Assembly: GCA_015178975.1 (NCBI GenBank)
Contig: WHVD01000031.1
Location: 558,001 to 622,000, forward strand
DNA from: Hysterangium stoloniferum
Lineage: Eukaryota; Basidiomycota; Agaricomycetes; Hysterangiales; Hysterangiaceae
Direction of reading: 5' to 3'
Length of the DNA: 64,000 bases
The notes beneath the pieces are model-generated. The model worked only from the letters and a program-made list of their open reading frames with translations, did not search any database and was not told where the DNA came from. Positions 44,820 through 56,670 of the stretch are shown piece by piece. How positions within the stretch are numbered: position 1 is the first letter of the stretch; every line of letters begins with the position of its first letter. The translations under genes and the position numbers were made by a program.

Positions 44820-45640
44820 GCTAAGGTCAAACCAAAACTAGTTTATACTTAGTGTCAAAGGAGAACTCCCGTGAGCATAGAGGGTGAATTGACGAATCAT
44901 TTTGAAGCATACGTGAAATCAGTGGCATAGAAGATCGATCTATGAGAGCATTAGAGACATTAAAGCGAAAAGATATGACCGGTGGACTCGCCATTGTTGA
45001 AACGAGTTCCTCGTCACAATAATGCGAAGCATGTATAAAAGCAAAGAAAGCTCGTATTCGTGTCCAAAAGAGGCCCAACAATGGTATACGAGAACAGCCT
45101 TAAACAAAATCTATTCGATTCCAAAGATCGGCCTATGATAGGATTCTCCTGTATATTGCTGTTACTGATTAAAAACCTTTATTTTTAAAATAGAAAATAA
45201 TGGGTACATCAACGGTGTTAGGATTTGGGCAGCAACGGGATGAATTCAGAATGATAATCGAAACAAGTGCACCTGATTCACCTTCTCAAAATGGCATTGC
45301 CGATAGTTTAATGGAACGATATTGGATTTATCTGTATTTCTCTGGGATGAAGCAATTGCCCATGCTGCATATTTACGGAATCACGTATCGACACGAGTGT
45401 TGGATAGGAAGCAAACTTATGGAGTCTGAACCGGACAAAGATTTGATATATCACGCCTTAGAGAGCTTCAATGTAATGTCTGGTACAACGGAAAAACAAT
45501 GAATGGCCAAAACTAGCCGCCAAGTCCAAGAAAATGGTTCTCACCGGCCGCATAGTAGATGGTTCAAAGGCAACTAGGGACTATGATCCCTTTACGCGCG
45601 CACAATCAGAATTTCGCGCAGTTTTACTTGTAATGAAATA
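44820..45640 (+). mobile_element. Ty1/Copia pol fragments (fossil)
   Basis: Plus-strand segments match a Copia GAG-pre-integrase zinc region (CEACIKAKKARIRV, about 45.03 kb) and the integrase (IETSAPDSPSQNGIAD, about 45.26 kb) with the following WDEAIAHAAY region. Most of the element is missing. It is an old, broken fossil. Confidence 0.75.
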
Positions 45641-45886
45641 TAGAATATAGTAGCTGTTGGTAGTCTAGGTAGTCTATAATATCAATCCACTTATCATATA
45701 TTATTCTAAATTCCTAATGTACGCTGAAAGGATGTTGAGAATTTCTCATTGGTATTCAAACAACTATATACGAGATAATCCACGTCGGGACGCATATGAG
45801 GGTAAATATAAAGTATCCGGCGTGAATATAACAGAGCCATATCAAACTAGGAAGTAAATAACCGAAATCTCCCCCCATAGAGGATG
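45641..45886. other. No gene seen; 3' flank of receptor gene 1
   Basis: Intergenic DNA. It should include the polyadenylation region of the minus-strand receptor gene. Confidence 0.4.
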
Positions 45887-47309
45887 TCACAACTGAGAGA
45901 AGACGTGGTGGGCGGTGGGCCTCGTCGCTCCCCAAACGTCTCCAGGATACAGAATTTCGACCATCAGGAGACCTTGGCGGGTGTACGCAAGGAGTACAAC
46001 ATTCACAACGCCGCTCAGTGCTAAAATGCTCTGTGCCAGGAAAATAACAGCGACAGGTACAATTTGTTGGTCAGGATGCTGCGAATTGTGTGCTTGAGGA
46101 ACGAAGTCGATCCATCTTACAATGGATGATCCAATTATTAGACATATGTACGAGATTGGGTAGCTACACTTAAATGGTGAACCCACGTATCCCTCGATGG
46201 CGTATGAAAAACTCACAGTAACATGATGAAGGCGTCCTTAGCGGCAGAAGATCCGGGGATCACCGGCTTCCGTTGGGTAATCCATCGAAACTCTAGTTTA
46301 ATCCATGAGTTTTGACAGTGAACGATGTTTCCCCGCAGAAAGAGGTATAAAACAACATAGAGTAGCAACGATACAAGAGCTGTCAGCCAGAGCCAGCCAT
46401 ATTCCCCTGTGATCCTCTCAGAAGGGAAGTTAGAGCTGACCCAGCACCAATAGCTATCAAATGGATTGATATTAACGTTTAATTCAGTCAACAACAAATA
46501 GCTCACGGGGTGGGTGCATAGAATGGATTATCGGGCTTGGAGTGTATCCCGGCTGCGATGCTGATGAATAGAATGACGTATAACCACATCACACCAACGA
46601 CAACCGTGGAAAAGATAATCGATGATTCCCCTTTTTTTAAGAATACTATAGCGAACGTGTGTACTGCAATAGCCTAAAAAATGTCGTGAGGGGTGACCGA
46701 GCGTGTGTTATAAATAGCACGGTACACCTACTAAAGTCGAAAAGGCAACGACGGTTTGGCTTCCTTGCAGTAGTGCTCCTTTATTGGCGTAAGACAACTT
46801 ATTCAATGGCCCTGTAAATTCTACTGACCTTGTACTGTGCAATATGTTCCACAAAACACCTCACCCTGAGCTAGCCATCTAACCCCGAGGACGACACCGA
46901 TGCCATGAATCAAGTCTGCAATGAAGAGCGATAGCTAATGAATGAACGGTCAGACCTTATCGTCAGACATTCTTAAAACTCACCACATAGATATCAATTG
47001 GGGTCATCATACGATTGCGCCATTGCGCCGCAGGCGTTTTCTCTCTATATCGTGGGGTCCGAACCTATGAAGATATCAAGGTTGTAGTGAGTGTCAACCC
47101 AGGGTAGTTCTGTAACCCACTATCACGACCAGAAATAGCCCAACCACAGCAATGATTGACAACAATCCCCCCTCCACCAAGAACTAACGTCTTGTGAGGA
47201 TGAGCTAGTGATGTGAAAAAAGAAATCTGACCGCTATTCCAACCATCTGTCCGTGCGTAAGGTGGGTAATACACCTGCCGTTGGCTAGCTGTGTGCATTG
47301 CCTAGTCAT
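45887..47309 (-). CDS. Seven-helix receptor 1 (Git3/cAMP-receptor-like GPCR)
   Basis: The gene encodes a seven-helix G-protein-coupled receptor of the type used by fungi to sense sugars or other nutrients at the plasma membrane. The start is ATG 47307-47309 (MTRQCTQLANGRC); exon 1 is exactly 78 bases (47232-47309). At least eight exons follow with introns of about 50-65 bases. Helices in order include GGLLSIIAVVGLFLVV, LSLFIADLIHGIGVVLG, AIAVHTFAIVFL, TVVVGVMWLYVILFISIA, EYGWLWLTALVSLLLYVV, YPISYICLIIGSSIVRWI and PVAVIFLAQSILALSGVV. Cysteines at FCGTYC before helix 3 and YWCWV in the second outer loop suit the classical disulfide. The stop is at 45887. It has two close paralogues in this window. 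The ligand is unknown. Confidence 0.8.
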
Positions 47310-48557
47310 CTCTGCCAGTGCCATTTGGCAGCGGGAGGGTACATGCCAGCAATTTTATGTAGTGCTGGGGCATCAGCCAGTGAAGCTGTGCGGCCAGATG
47401 GACGTCAGTAATGTTCCGAGTATCATCTCGATTTTACATGTCTTCCCGTGTTACTAGGTTCCTACCAGGCGCACCGCCCGATGTCATGAAGTTAAACAGA
47501 ACTTCCCTGTGGTTAGGGCAAGATGTGGAATTTGCAATCATATGCATTGCTTTTAGTCTCAAGGGCCTGGTAACCGCTTCACATGGGACTACTTATACTG
47601 AGAGAGCCTGTACTTTACGGATCGATCGCCGGTGCAACGTACCGCAAATGTCAGCCACGCGCCAATCATAGTAACACATGCCGATACCCGAGGTCATGGG
47701 AACAGCCGTCCATGTATTGCGTACGATATCTATGCGATATGAGAGTTTACACAATCCACTTTGCACAAATGCTGTCGAATGGCGGGAAGTATAAATAGAC
47801 AGTGTGACTGAATACGACATGATTTTCAACACTGCCGTCTTAACCAAACACCACGCGTAATCCATTATCCCTGACGTGAGTAACAGAGTGTACCGTAGAT
47901 CCTCGACACATTGTGATGTCGACTACACATCCCTTCTAGAAAAGTACCGCCAACAGAACCTACCACCCTCCTGTCGCAGCTACCTACCGTCCTGGTTTGA
48001 TCTCAATTAAAAATTGTGGGTAACAATGCGTATGTCCTAGGGTTTAAGTTCAACCTCGAGATGCGATTATGGCTGCATAGCGAAAACGGAAATAGCCTTG
48101 ATGTACTCTCCCAGTGGGTCGACTCTCGTCAATGCTGCTGCTGTTTCACTTGTGTTTTTTATGGTCTCCTTTCTTACAGAATTCTCCTGTTTCTGAGGAT
48201 GGCGCCAGATATCCATCAACTGAGGGGGCATCGTTAGCGTCCGCAGTGGGCCGGTTGCCTTGCCTGTCCCTTTCAGGGCGCTTTGTGGGGTCAATATTAG
48301 ATACGTAGAAGTCGCTTGGATCGAAATAGATCTACTACATAATGAGTTGGGCATATCGTACACATTCAGGAATATTCTCTCATAATATTCACCACAAGAC
48401 CCCTGTCTTTATCCCAATCCTCTGAAGCGATTGTCTGCGGTAATGAGTGTGACGTGCAGGAAACGGCTGGGATTGCCGATTAATACACTTGTCGAAATTC
48501 GACCACACTACAAATGACTCCGTAATGAAAATAGTGGGTTGAAATACGGAAATTCAT
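47310..48557. other. Intergenic between receptors 1 and 2; no gene seen
   Basis: Several frames of 60-98 residues exist on both strands but none resembles a known family or shows a consistent exon pattern. It holds the promoter of receptor 1. Confidence 0.4.
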
Positions 48558-49959
48558 TTAGAGCTCATTATAGGTACAGTGGGAGTTGCGCTGCTCGGCT
48601 ACTGATGGCACACCTCCAGGATACAATAATTCCACCATGAGAAGCCCTGGGCGAGTGTATACCAGTAAAGCAACGTTTACCACGCCACTCAAAGCCAAGA
48701 TACTTTGAACGAGGAATATTACGGGGGCAGGAATAATGTTCTGGTGTGGATGAGTGAAATCGATCCATCTGACAACAGAAAGACCGAGTATGAGAGCAAT
48801 GTATGATATTGGGTAGCTATTGGTACGTCATGGTTAGTTGGGCACGTAAGTCGTATGTACGAGGCTTACAGTAGCATAATAAATGCAGCTTTTGCAGCGG
48901 CAGTCTCATGGACAAAAGACTTCCCTCGTTTAACCCATCGAAACCCTATTTTTCGCCAGGAGTTGTCCCTGCACACCAAATTTCCCCGAAGAAAGAAGAA
49001 TAATAATATATAGAGCGCCGATGATACGATAGCGGTAAACCAGAGCCAACCATATTCTCCGGTGATTCTCTCAGAGGTAAATTTTGAGTTCACCCAGCAC
49101 CAGTAACTGAATATACAATCTTCAGAGTTTCTTTCCCCAATAAAAAGAGAACTCACGGCGTTGGTGTATAAAATCGATCGTTGGGTTTGGAATGCATCCT
49201 GAGCGCGATGCCAACAAATAGAATCACATATAACCATATGATGCCGACCACGACGGCGGCGACCGCTATCGACGAGCGACCCTTTTGGAAAAATACTATG
49301 GAAAATGTATGGATAGAGATGGCCTGGCAAAGATCATTTAGCCATGGTTGGCTGGAAACGCAATAACATGGCATTTACCAACGTCGACATGGCGACTATA
49401 GTCTCTGGTGCCTGTTGAAGGACACCTTTAAGCTGTTTGAGTATTTCTCACCATATCGTAATAGATTATTCTCACCTTGAATTGTACAATACGTTCCACA
49501 AACCACAACGCCTTTATTTATCCACCTGAGGCCGAGTATAATCCCTATTCCCTGGATCAAGTCGGCGACAAAGAGCGATAGCTAACAAGACCAAACTGTC
49601 AGGTGATATCACCAGAAACTTCGAGACATACAACATATATTTCGATTGGCGTCTTGATGAGATGTCGCCATCGCGTTCCGGGAGTGTTCTGTATATATTT
49701 GGTTCCGCGTATCTGAGAAGAGCTTGTTCAAGTGTATCAAATAATTTAACCCCGTCTCCTACCAGTACCACCATAAGCAGCCCAAACACGGCCAGGATAG
49801 ATAATAATGCAGCCTGAACTGTGAACTAAGGCGATCATGTGGAATTAGCAAGCGGTTGGATCCGACAATCCAAGGCCTTACTGCTATTCCAACTGTTTGC
49901 CCATGCGTAAGATAGGTGATGCAGTTTTCGTTTGCGGGCCGAGGACATTGTGTAGACAT
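48558..49959 (-). CDS. Seven-helix receptor 2 (Git3/cAMP-receptor-like GPCR)
   Basis: A paralogue of receptor 1 with the same exon plan on the same strand, about 1.2 kb away. The start is ATG 49957-49959 (MSTQCPRPANENCITYLTHG). Exon 2 reads FTVQAALLSILAVFGLLMVV and exon 3 ends KTPIEIY. The pre-helix-3 block CGTYC and the loop block YWCWVNSKF keep the disulfide cysteines. The fifth helix is ITGEYGWLWFTAIVS, the sixth YPISYIALILGLSVVRWI and the seventh PAPVIFLVQSILALSGVV. The stop codon is at 48558-48560. All splice sites I traced are GT-AG and frame is kept, so it looks intact. The C-tail is very short, as in receptor 1. Confidence 0.8.
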
Positions 49960-51168
49960 TGCTTGAGTATACCGTCTGTGGGGAGCAAATAGCTATGGGA
50001 GGATTTTCATGTCTCAAAAGTCAGTGCGGCGTCAACACGAGCCAATATGATAAACTTGACATCGCAAGATCTGTGAGTATAATTTCGTCCAGGGGACATG
50101 TCAGCGCCGGGGATCTAGAGGCACTGCATTAACTGAAGTTAATCGTGAAAGGCGCGCCAATATGTGGTCTGGTTGACCTTGTTCAATATGTAGAAAAGGC
50201 TCTTATAGACTTTAAGTGATTAAGTGATGAGAGATATTTTGACAGCGAAGTCATACGCTTCAACGTCTGAACAACTTGGATTTATACAGTGTTTCTCGTG
50301 TTGATGGACCGATCCACCCTATACGTTTTGGTCAAGCCAGGAATTAGGAGGTCACCATGGGAAAGAACGGAGACTGACGACCACGGGTCTATTAAAAATA
50401 TCAGTGAAAGATGATGTTCGCAAGGGACCGGGCATTAACTTGAACACCAATAAGCGTGAAGGGAACACTCGACACGTGGCGGCACAGGCTTATATCCCAA
50501 GCCCGTTTCTCACAGTCCCACAACTGACATAGTTCTTCCTCATCAACCAGCCTATTTGAATCAACGCCTGTCGAAATCACTGTGTCTGTCATGGAGACTG
50601 CAATGGGCTGTGTTCTTCTTTGGCTATGGGGTGATTCGGTCTATGCATGTAAGGTGGATGTGGGAAGCAAAAGAGAAACTATTTTCTACTGGAACATGGG
50701 TGCCCGTAGGATCAACACGTGATACGCTAGGATAAAGGTTATTGTCGTTATTACTACAACAAAAAAACCTATCTATTAACTACCTCACCATATTGTGCTT
50801 GAGAAAGAGATTATTGTTATAAAGGAGATCTCAGGTGTAAATGGAGGACGTGTGGATGACCTCAAGGCATGGGTCGTTACATTATTCAAAATGAGCAACC
50901 CTTCTAGACTCCACACTGGTCTCCAATGGATGGATGGGAGGCAGGGACCGTGATGGTGTGACCGGTTTGGGGTCTCCGCTTTCGTTGTATCCTGATGTCC
51001 ATTTGAATCGGTGACATACACAGCTTCTTGTCTGTTGGCAGAGTATACTGCGTAGGTGTCGCTTGATGCGTTATTTCATAGTGAGAAACGGTAAGCCACT
51101 ACGACAGGACTTTTCGGTTTGAGTTAGACATTAAGCGTGGGAGTACGACTCACTCGAGAATTCGTGGG
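49960..51168. other. Upstream region of receptor 2; no supported gene
   Basis: A 63-residue minus-strand frame at 50401-50592 (MTDTVISTGVDSNRLVDEEE) has coding-like composition but no recognised family. Others look like chance. The promoter of receptor 2 lies here. Confidence 0.35.
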
Positions 51169-51310
51169 CGTTCGGTGCCAACTTAGATATGCCTCATTAG
51201 AACATGTCACCTCTTAGCGAGCTGCAAGTTGTATTCCAACATCGCCAGCCTATCATGACAAGCACATGCACACAAGGACTTCTCTCTGAAAGGGGCGATT
51301 GCCTTGCGTT
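51169..51310 (+). repeat. Diverged direct repeat, left copy
   Basis: This stretch, beginning TTCGGTGCCAACTT and containing ACTTCTCTCTGAAAG, is similar by eye over about 140 bases to 56517-56670. The two copies are in the same orientation and lie on either side of the CpG-poor transposon island. Confidence 0.65.
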
Positions 51311-52627
51311 CGCACCTCTAGTCCCACGTAACCATAACTAATTAGACCGAGATGCCGGGTGGCGGTACCTAAATATTTAGGTGTGTATACTGTGCATCTG
51401 TGAATGAAACTACTTACATAATTCACGTGGAGTAACTTTAAGAATATTACAAGGCTGTCACCCGTGGGGGGCAAACCCCCACATGCTACCACCCCACAGC
51501 TTTACTCGGTCGCTTCGCGAGCTGGTGGGTCAATAATAATGTCTTTAAACACTACATTAGCAGTCATATCTGTCTTGGAATAATAGTTTCAAATACTTGA
51601 TCATATAACTTTTGTATTACCTTCTGTGACTATGTCATATTGAGGGTTTCTGTACAATCCAGCTTCCCGTTTATTCTCATTCAGAGACTTATTTTAAAGT
51701 AATTAAAGTTTACATTATTCAGAATTATATGTATACATTATATACATTTGTAAATCCACTGAACCTGAAAAACATAAGTCAGTCTCCTTTTGGAACCTTG
51801 CTGAATACTTACTCATAGATCAATAATAACATCCTTAAACACTACATATTTGGCTTGGAATGGTATTTTCATTCTTCCTCAATTTGTTTCTCTTGAAGTG
51901 TCAGGTGTTTTCTTCCACATTGGACTTCCAACTTCCCATATGGCTGTGATTGCCATTCCCATATCATATTGGGGACTTCTGCAGATTCTAGCTTCCCATT
52001 TATTCTCTTTCATACTTATATCCCATTTTCCTTTCATTCCACTCATCTGTCTGTCATTGAATCTTTTAGTATAAATTATTGTCTTGTATTCTACTAATCT
52101 CCAATTCAAACATTGATTTAGAACCTTTCTGTTAAGAACCACATTGTTCAGGTGTATTTTCAACCTGTATATACTGTTCTCTGGCATTGTGATACCCAAC
52201 AACACACCTACTTAATGATATCCTTTTCCAGCCACTCTATCTCAGTTTTGTTCTAATGACATTCATGTTATTTGCCACCCCAGAATATTTATCTATTTTC
52301 TGTTGTCTTGTATTCCTTTTCTTAATATCCTGTTCTGTTTCCCCATTTCCTTTGTTCTGTTCTATTCCAGACACTCTGACAGCCAGGGCCAACTTGGCTG
52401 CTACATATCATATTTCTCATCTATTCCTTCCAGAGTCTTTTTATATGGTCACATCACATTGAGAGCTCTTGTATATTCTGGACCCCAGTTAGGTTGTATA
52501 GATATTCCATTGCCCTCTTCCCCATTCCACTCACCTCTTTGATATTGATTTTTTTAGTATAAATTATTGTTTTGTGAACTATTTGTCTTGAGTGTGAATA
52601 TTAACTTGTAATTTCCTTCAAGCTTGC
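51311..52627. other. Transposon-island edge; diverged repeats, no gene
   Basis: AT-rich and CpG-poor from about 51.53 kb. The block ATCAATAATAA followed by TTAAACACTACAT occurs twice, near 51530 and 51820, with similar DNA after each, so a 290-bp unit was duplicated in tandem and diverged. No gene is seen. Confidence 0.45.
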
Positions 52628-53142
52628 ATGGGATTATCTTTGGGCTCCTGGAGTATTATTTTGTATTACTATAAATCTTCTCTAAGTCATTGGCCACCAC
52701 TCTTCACACAGAGAGGTAATGCAACCCTCAACCCATGCAGAGTCCAGAGGGTTGCTTACTCTGTTTTTGGCTCAGGAGCTGATTTCTCCTTTGATGGGGA
52801 TTCTGTGGAGGAAGTTGCAGCTTCACAACCTTTAGCAGAGTTTTTGCTTTCACTATCAGGCATTCCAGGACATGATGACTGGGTTTTCATGCTCAGAATC
52901 ATCCAGATTGTCTGGTACTTTTCAATATGGGATTCATCTGTGGTGATTAGGCTGTTTCTGGATGTCTGGGTGGTATACAATATGAGTGGTGACCAGAGAG
53001 TAGGGGATTTTGGTAAATTTGGCTGTTGTAAGGTACTTTGTGCTGTAAGTGCAAAGTATCTTAACAGGGGAAGATGTGTACGAACTGATTTCTTGTTTTT
53101 CGGGGACTTTTGAGAGCCTTATATACATAAAAAGAAACTGAG
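52628..53142. other. Unassigned frames beside the minisatellite
   Basis: A 161-residue plus-strand frame and an overlapping minus-strand frame both fill this stretch. Neither is recognisable, and the CpG-poor composition matches the surrounding relic DNA, so I do not call a gene. Confidence 0.3.
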
Positions 53143-53592
53143 AGTGGTATGATCTACACAAGTGGTACAATCTATGTGAGTGGTACGATCTATGCGAGTG
53201 GTATGATCTACACAAGTGGTATGATCTACATGAGTGGTACAATCTAGGCGAATGGTACAATCTATGCGAGTGGTACAATCTATGCGAGTGGTACAATCTA
53301 TGCGAGTGGTACAATCTATGCGAGTGGTACAATCTATGCGAGTGGTACAATCTATGCGAGTGGTACAATCTATGCGAGTGGTACAATCTATGCGAGTGGT
53401 ACAATCTATGCGAGTGGTACAATCTATGCGAGTGGTACAATCTATGCGAGTGGTACAATCTATGCGAGTGGTACAATCTATGCGAGTGGTACAATCTATG
53501 CGAGTGGTACAATCTATGCGAGTGGTACAATCTATGCGAGTGGTACAATCTATGCGAGTGGTACAATCTATGCGAGTGGTACAATCTATGTG
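53143..53592 (+). repeat. 18-bp minisatellite, about 25 units
   Basis: The unit is AGTGGTACAATCTATGCG. The first six or so units vary; the remaining nineteen or so are nearly identical. Because 18 is a multiple of three, several frames on both strands stay open through it (six-residue repeat SHRLYH on the minus strand). The uniform units point to recent expansion. Confidence 0.95.
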
Positions 53593-54000
53593 AATGCTTG
53601 ATAATAGACACGTGACATCTTAGATATTGATGACAAGATCACTGTGTAGGGAGTCTCACTCCCTTACACTGTTCAGATAGTTTCTTTCTTGGAGGCATGA
53701 TTGAGACAATCTGTAAGGTCTGATTGGAAAATACTGTTAAGCACAAGGCTTATGGGTAGGTTTCCAGAGAAACCTGCAGAAGTTCTGGGAAGTGTAAGGG
53801 GACATTCTATTTCTTCTCTCTAGTTTATATCTTGTCTATACTGGCCAACCCTTAGAGGTTATTTTATATTGTCTCCTGTAATTTTATCATGTTTTTTAGA
53901 GAGCTATTCCACCTTCTAGGAATAGTCTAAAGTAGAGTATATAGTTAGTATCTGTTTGGGGTAAGCATTCTATTTTTAGCCATCCCATGTTTCAGAGCAT
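53593..54000. other. No gene seen
   Basis: Relic DNA between the minisatellite and the Tc1 remnants. A piece near 53.76 kb (GGTTTCCAGAGAAACCTGCAGAA) faintly resembles the left part of the TGTTA...TAACA LTR family. Confidence 0.35.
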
Positions 54001-54209
54001 CTAGCAGAGACACCCCCTGTGAGAGGTAGAGTTCAGACAGAGTGGGAGAGGGTTCAGACAGCATGGGAGAGGGTTCAGACAGTGTGGGAGAGGGTTCAGA
54101 CAGTGTGGGAGAAGATTCCTATCTCTACTTGTCAGAACTTGATAGAGAGTATGCCTAGAAGGGTTGAGGCTGTTCTGAAGGCTAAGAGATACTACACTAA
54201 GCACTAGAT
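54001..54209 (+). pseudogene. Tc1 transposase C-terminus with expanded heptad
   Basis: The end of a Tc1-type transposase (TCQNLIESMPRRVEAVLKAK) corresponds to TCQKLIESMPRRIQGVLKAK in the element at 1880-3486. Just before it, the 21-bp unit GTTCAGACAGTGTGGGAGAGG is repeated about four times, coding VQTVWER, where the intact protein has a single ELWDRV-like segment. The remainder upstream is missing. Confidence 0.7.
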
Positions 54210-54234
54210 TGTTTGATTTGTTTTCTTTTTGATA

Positions 54235-55039
54235 CTGGAGACAAAACCCTTCCAATGTTTTCATTAGTATTTTATTTATAGTGTGAGAAATACTGATGCT
54301 TATACATATCATAATATTTTAAGGGTAAATAGATAACATATAGGCCTAACCACCTACCAATCTTAGGTCTGTAGCTACAGTGGTTCTTGAGCTATTCAAG
54401 AATCTTTGCACGACAAAAATCATCCTTCTAAGAAGTGATTTGTCAAATGGAATAATGAATATCTGAGGGGGAAAGCTTGCATGGATGGCCACCAGATGAT
54501 TTGGCAAATGATGGACAACGGGTAGAGTGAATTCTGGATATAGTGAACAGACCCTGGCAAGTGATTTTAGAGATCTGAGAAGTAGACTTGACATGTGACT
54601 GAGATCACCAAAACCCTTCAAGATATGATTGGGGAGTCCATTTCAGTGAGGACTGTTCATAGGGCACTCAAGAAGGCTGGAATGAGGCTGTTGTGAAGAG
54701 AAAATGGCCTTTACTCACTAAAGAGGCATAGGAAGGCAAGGATGGACTTTGCTCTGGCACACAAGTACTGGACTGTGGATGATTGGAAGAGGGTTGTTTG
54801 GTCAGATGAGACAAAAGTTAAGCATTTGGGGTCAGATGGGAGGAAGTGGGTGTGAAAAAGGGCAGGAGATGGCCGCAATGTGGGAAATACTGATGTTTAT
54901 GTCATACAATTTTGTGGGTAAATAGATAACATATAGATCTAACCACCACCAAAATTTAGGTCTGTAGCTACAGTGGTTCTTGAGTTATTCAAGAATCTTT
55001 GCACACCTAAAAATCATTGGAGGGTTTTGTCACTCACTG
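54235..55039 (+). mobile_element. Internally deleted Tc1 element
   Basis: A unit of about 805 bp starts CTGGAGACAAAACCC after TA (54233-54234) and ends GTCACTCACTG before TA (55040-55041). Its ends are inverted relative to each other. Inside are N-terminal and central transposase pieces in the plus direction (KARMDFALAHKYWTVDDW, then WSDETK near 54.8 kb) with stops. A block of about 125 bases (AAATACTGATG to ATCTTTGCAC) is present in direct orientation at 54287-54411 and 54885-55004. Confidence 0.65.
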
Positions 55040-55041
55040 TA

Positions 55042-55651
55042 TATTCCTCATATTTTTTCCTTATTTTCTACTATTTTTAAACCATCTAATTCTTTGATTA
55101 CACATGTTTATATAGTTTAAAGATCTATGTACATATGCCTGTGGGTACATAGACTTTATGAGTGCTTACAGACTGTTACACTTACATATGTACACTAGTG
55201 GGCATAACTACAAACTCAGACACCTTTTACCCTGTAACCACAACTTGTTCATAACACCATTTGAAGTGTTCTGTGAGTTGTGCTTGGGGTATCATCTCAA
55301 CCATCACTAATGGTTATCACTCAATTTACAGTCTTGCTTTGAGCTCCACACTTACCATCAAAGCTCCAAGCCATCCATTTGAACTTGCTCAATACTATTC
55401 TCACCCCTACAAGTTATTTCTTTCTTCTATGCAAACTACCTACTAGGTTCCAAGCATTAGAATTCTTCATTTGAATTGTACCACAAAGGTCAATTCAACT
55501 TATTAACTGAATCATCTCTTACTTCCTAATGGTCACTCTCAACAATTATTCTTTCCTTTATCTATATTGTACTTTGATAGTTGATATACCATACCTAGAA
55601 GGTCAATACTCTTTGTATATCGAATGGTCTGAACTTCTATGACTCTTCACA
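55042..55651 (+). repeat. Degenerate LTR related to that of Gypsy Y
   Basis: It ends ATGACTCTTCACA and contains stretches like those of the Y LTR (CAGACACCTTTTACCC, ACAAAGGTCAATTC). The start is lost against the Tc1 element. Strong CpG loss marks it as much older than the LTRs of Y. Confidence 0.6.
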
Positions 55652-55699
55652 CCCTCCTTATCCTTTTCTCTTTGGATATCCCTCTGCTAGCCTTGTGTA

Positions 55700-56090
55700 A
55701 GTACCACAGGCCCTGACAGAGGTAGCCCTTACAGGAAGGATGTGGCTTCAGCTTATGTGCTGCACCCTCACAAGATTGCAGTGTCCAACTTTAGACAAGA
55801 GCAGACAAGAAACCTGTAGGTTCTGAGAATACACTGAGGCAGATTACTAGGGGATGCTAAGTTGATTTTCTGATGTACAGATAGTTACTTGACTATATAG
55901 ACTTAGAGACTATTGTACTACAAATCCAGAGAGACAAAAAAGACAGAACAGGAATACAATAAAACAAGGAATGCAATAAACCAGATGTCAAATGGATTGG
56001 GAACAAGGGGGTCCAGAGTGTCCAGTCAGAGGCCAGTTCATATGGTATAGAGAGTAAAGTGCTTATAGGATAGGATGGGTCTAACAACCT
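55700..56090 (+). repeat. Degenerate copy of the TGTTA...TAACA LTR family
   Basis: Phrases such as TGGCTTCAGCTTATGTGCTGCACCCTCAC and AGATTACTAGGGG line up in order with the LTR at 27537-28364, but with many changes and gaps. Both ends are unclear. Confidence 0.5.
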
Positions 56091-56516
56091 GCCTTGTTGG
56101 AATTTTTCGCACTAGTGCTAAGACAGCATCTTGTGGTGCCCATAACCCACTGTACAACTTTACTTTATACGATATATATATGGGGATATACAGGAATATA
56201 CATAAGAGGATATAAGAGGATATGCAGTGTGAATGAAACAGTCGAGTCAGTCTAAGTATGGTGAGTCAAGAATAAATGAGGAACACCAAATCCTCCAAGA
56301 CCTTGCAGATAAATCGCACAATTACTCTTTTGTTGCGACGATGTCGTTGGGATGCTATGCTGTCAGGTCCACCATTAACCATGTAAAATATTTATTGTCT
56401 CAAATTTTGTCAAAATACTACTAATGGTCCAATAACCCAAACATTGCACGGGGTTGAGGGCAGTTAGGGTGTTCACGCCACTCACGCTACACCCAATTAC
56501 CATAGATAGCCCTGGG
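56091..56516. other. No gene seen
   Basis: Transition from the CpG-poor island to CpG-richer DNA. A short run of GGATATA-like repeats lies near 56.17-56.23 kb. Confidence 0.35.
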
Positions 56517-56670
56517 CTTTCGGTGCCAACTTGATTGAATATGAGCCAATACTTCATCAGAACATGCTCATCATAGGGAGCTACAAGCCATGACATGTTG
56601 AATTGCAACAACGCCCGCCTATTATGGAGGTATATACAAAAACTTCTCTCTGAAAGAGGCGATTGCATGG
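56517..56670 (+). repeat. Diverged direct repeat, right copy
   Basis: Partner of 51169-51310 in the same orientation. Shared phrases include TTCGGTGCCAACTT and ACTTCTCTCTGAAAG. Confidence 0.65.

Noticed and set aside
47310-48557. Frames of 60-98 residues between receptors 1 and 2
   Set aside because: None has homology I recognise, consistent splice sites or a composition different from chance.
52934-53611. A 225-residue minus-strand and a 119-residue plus-strand repeat protein
   Set aside because: Both frames exist only because the 18-bp unit is a multiple of three. There is no start context, no splice pattern and no recognisable unique domain.
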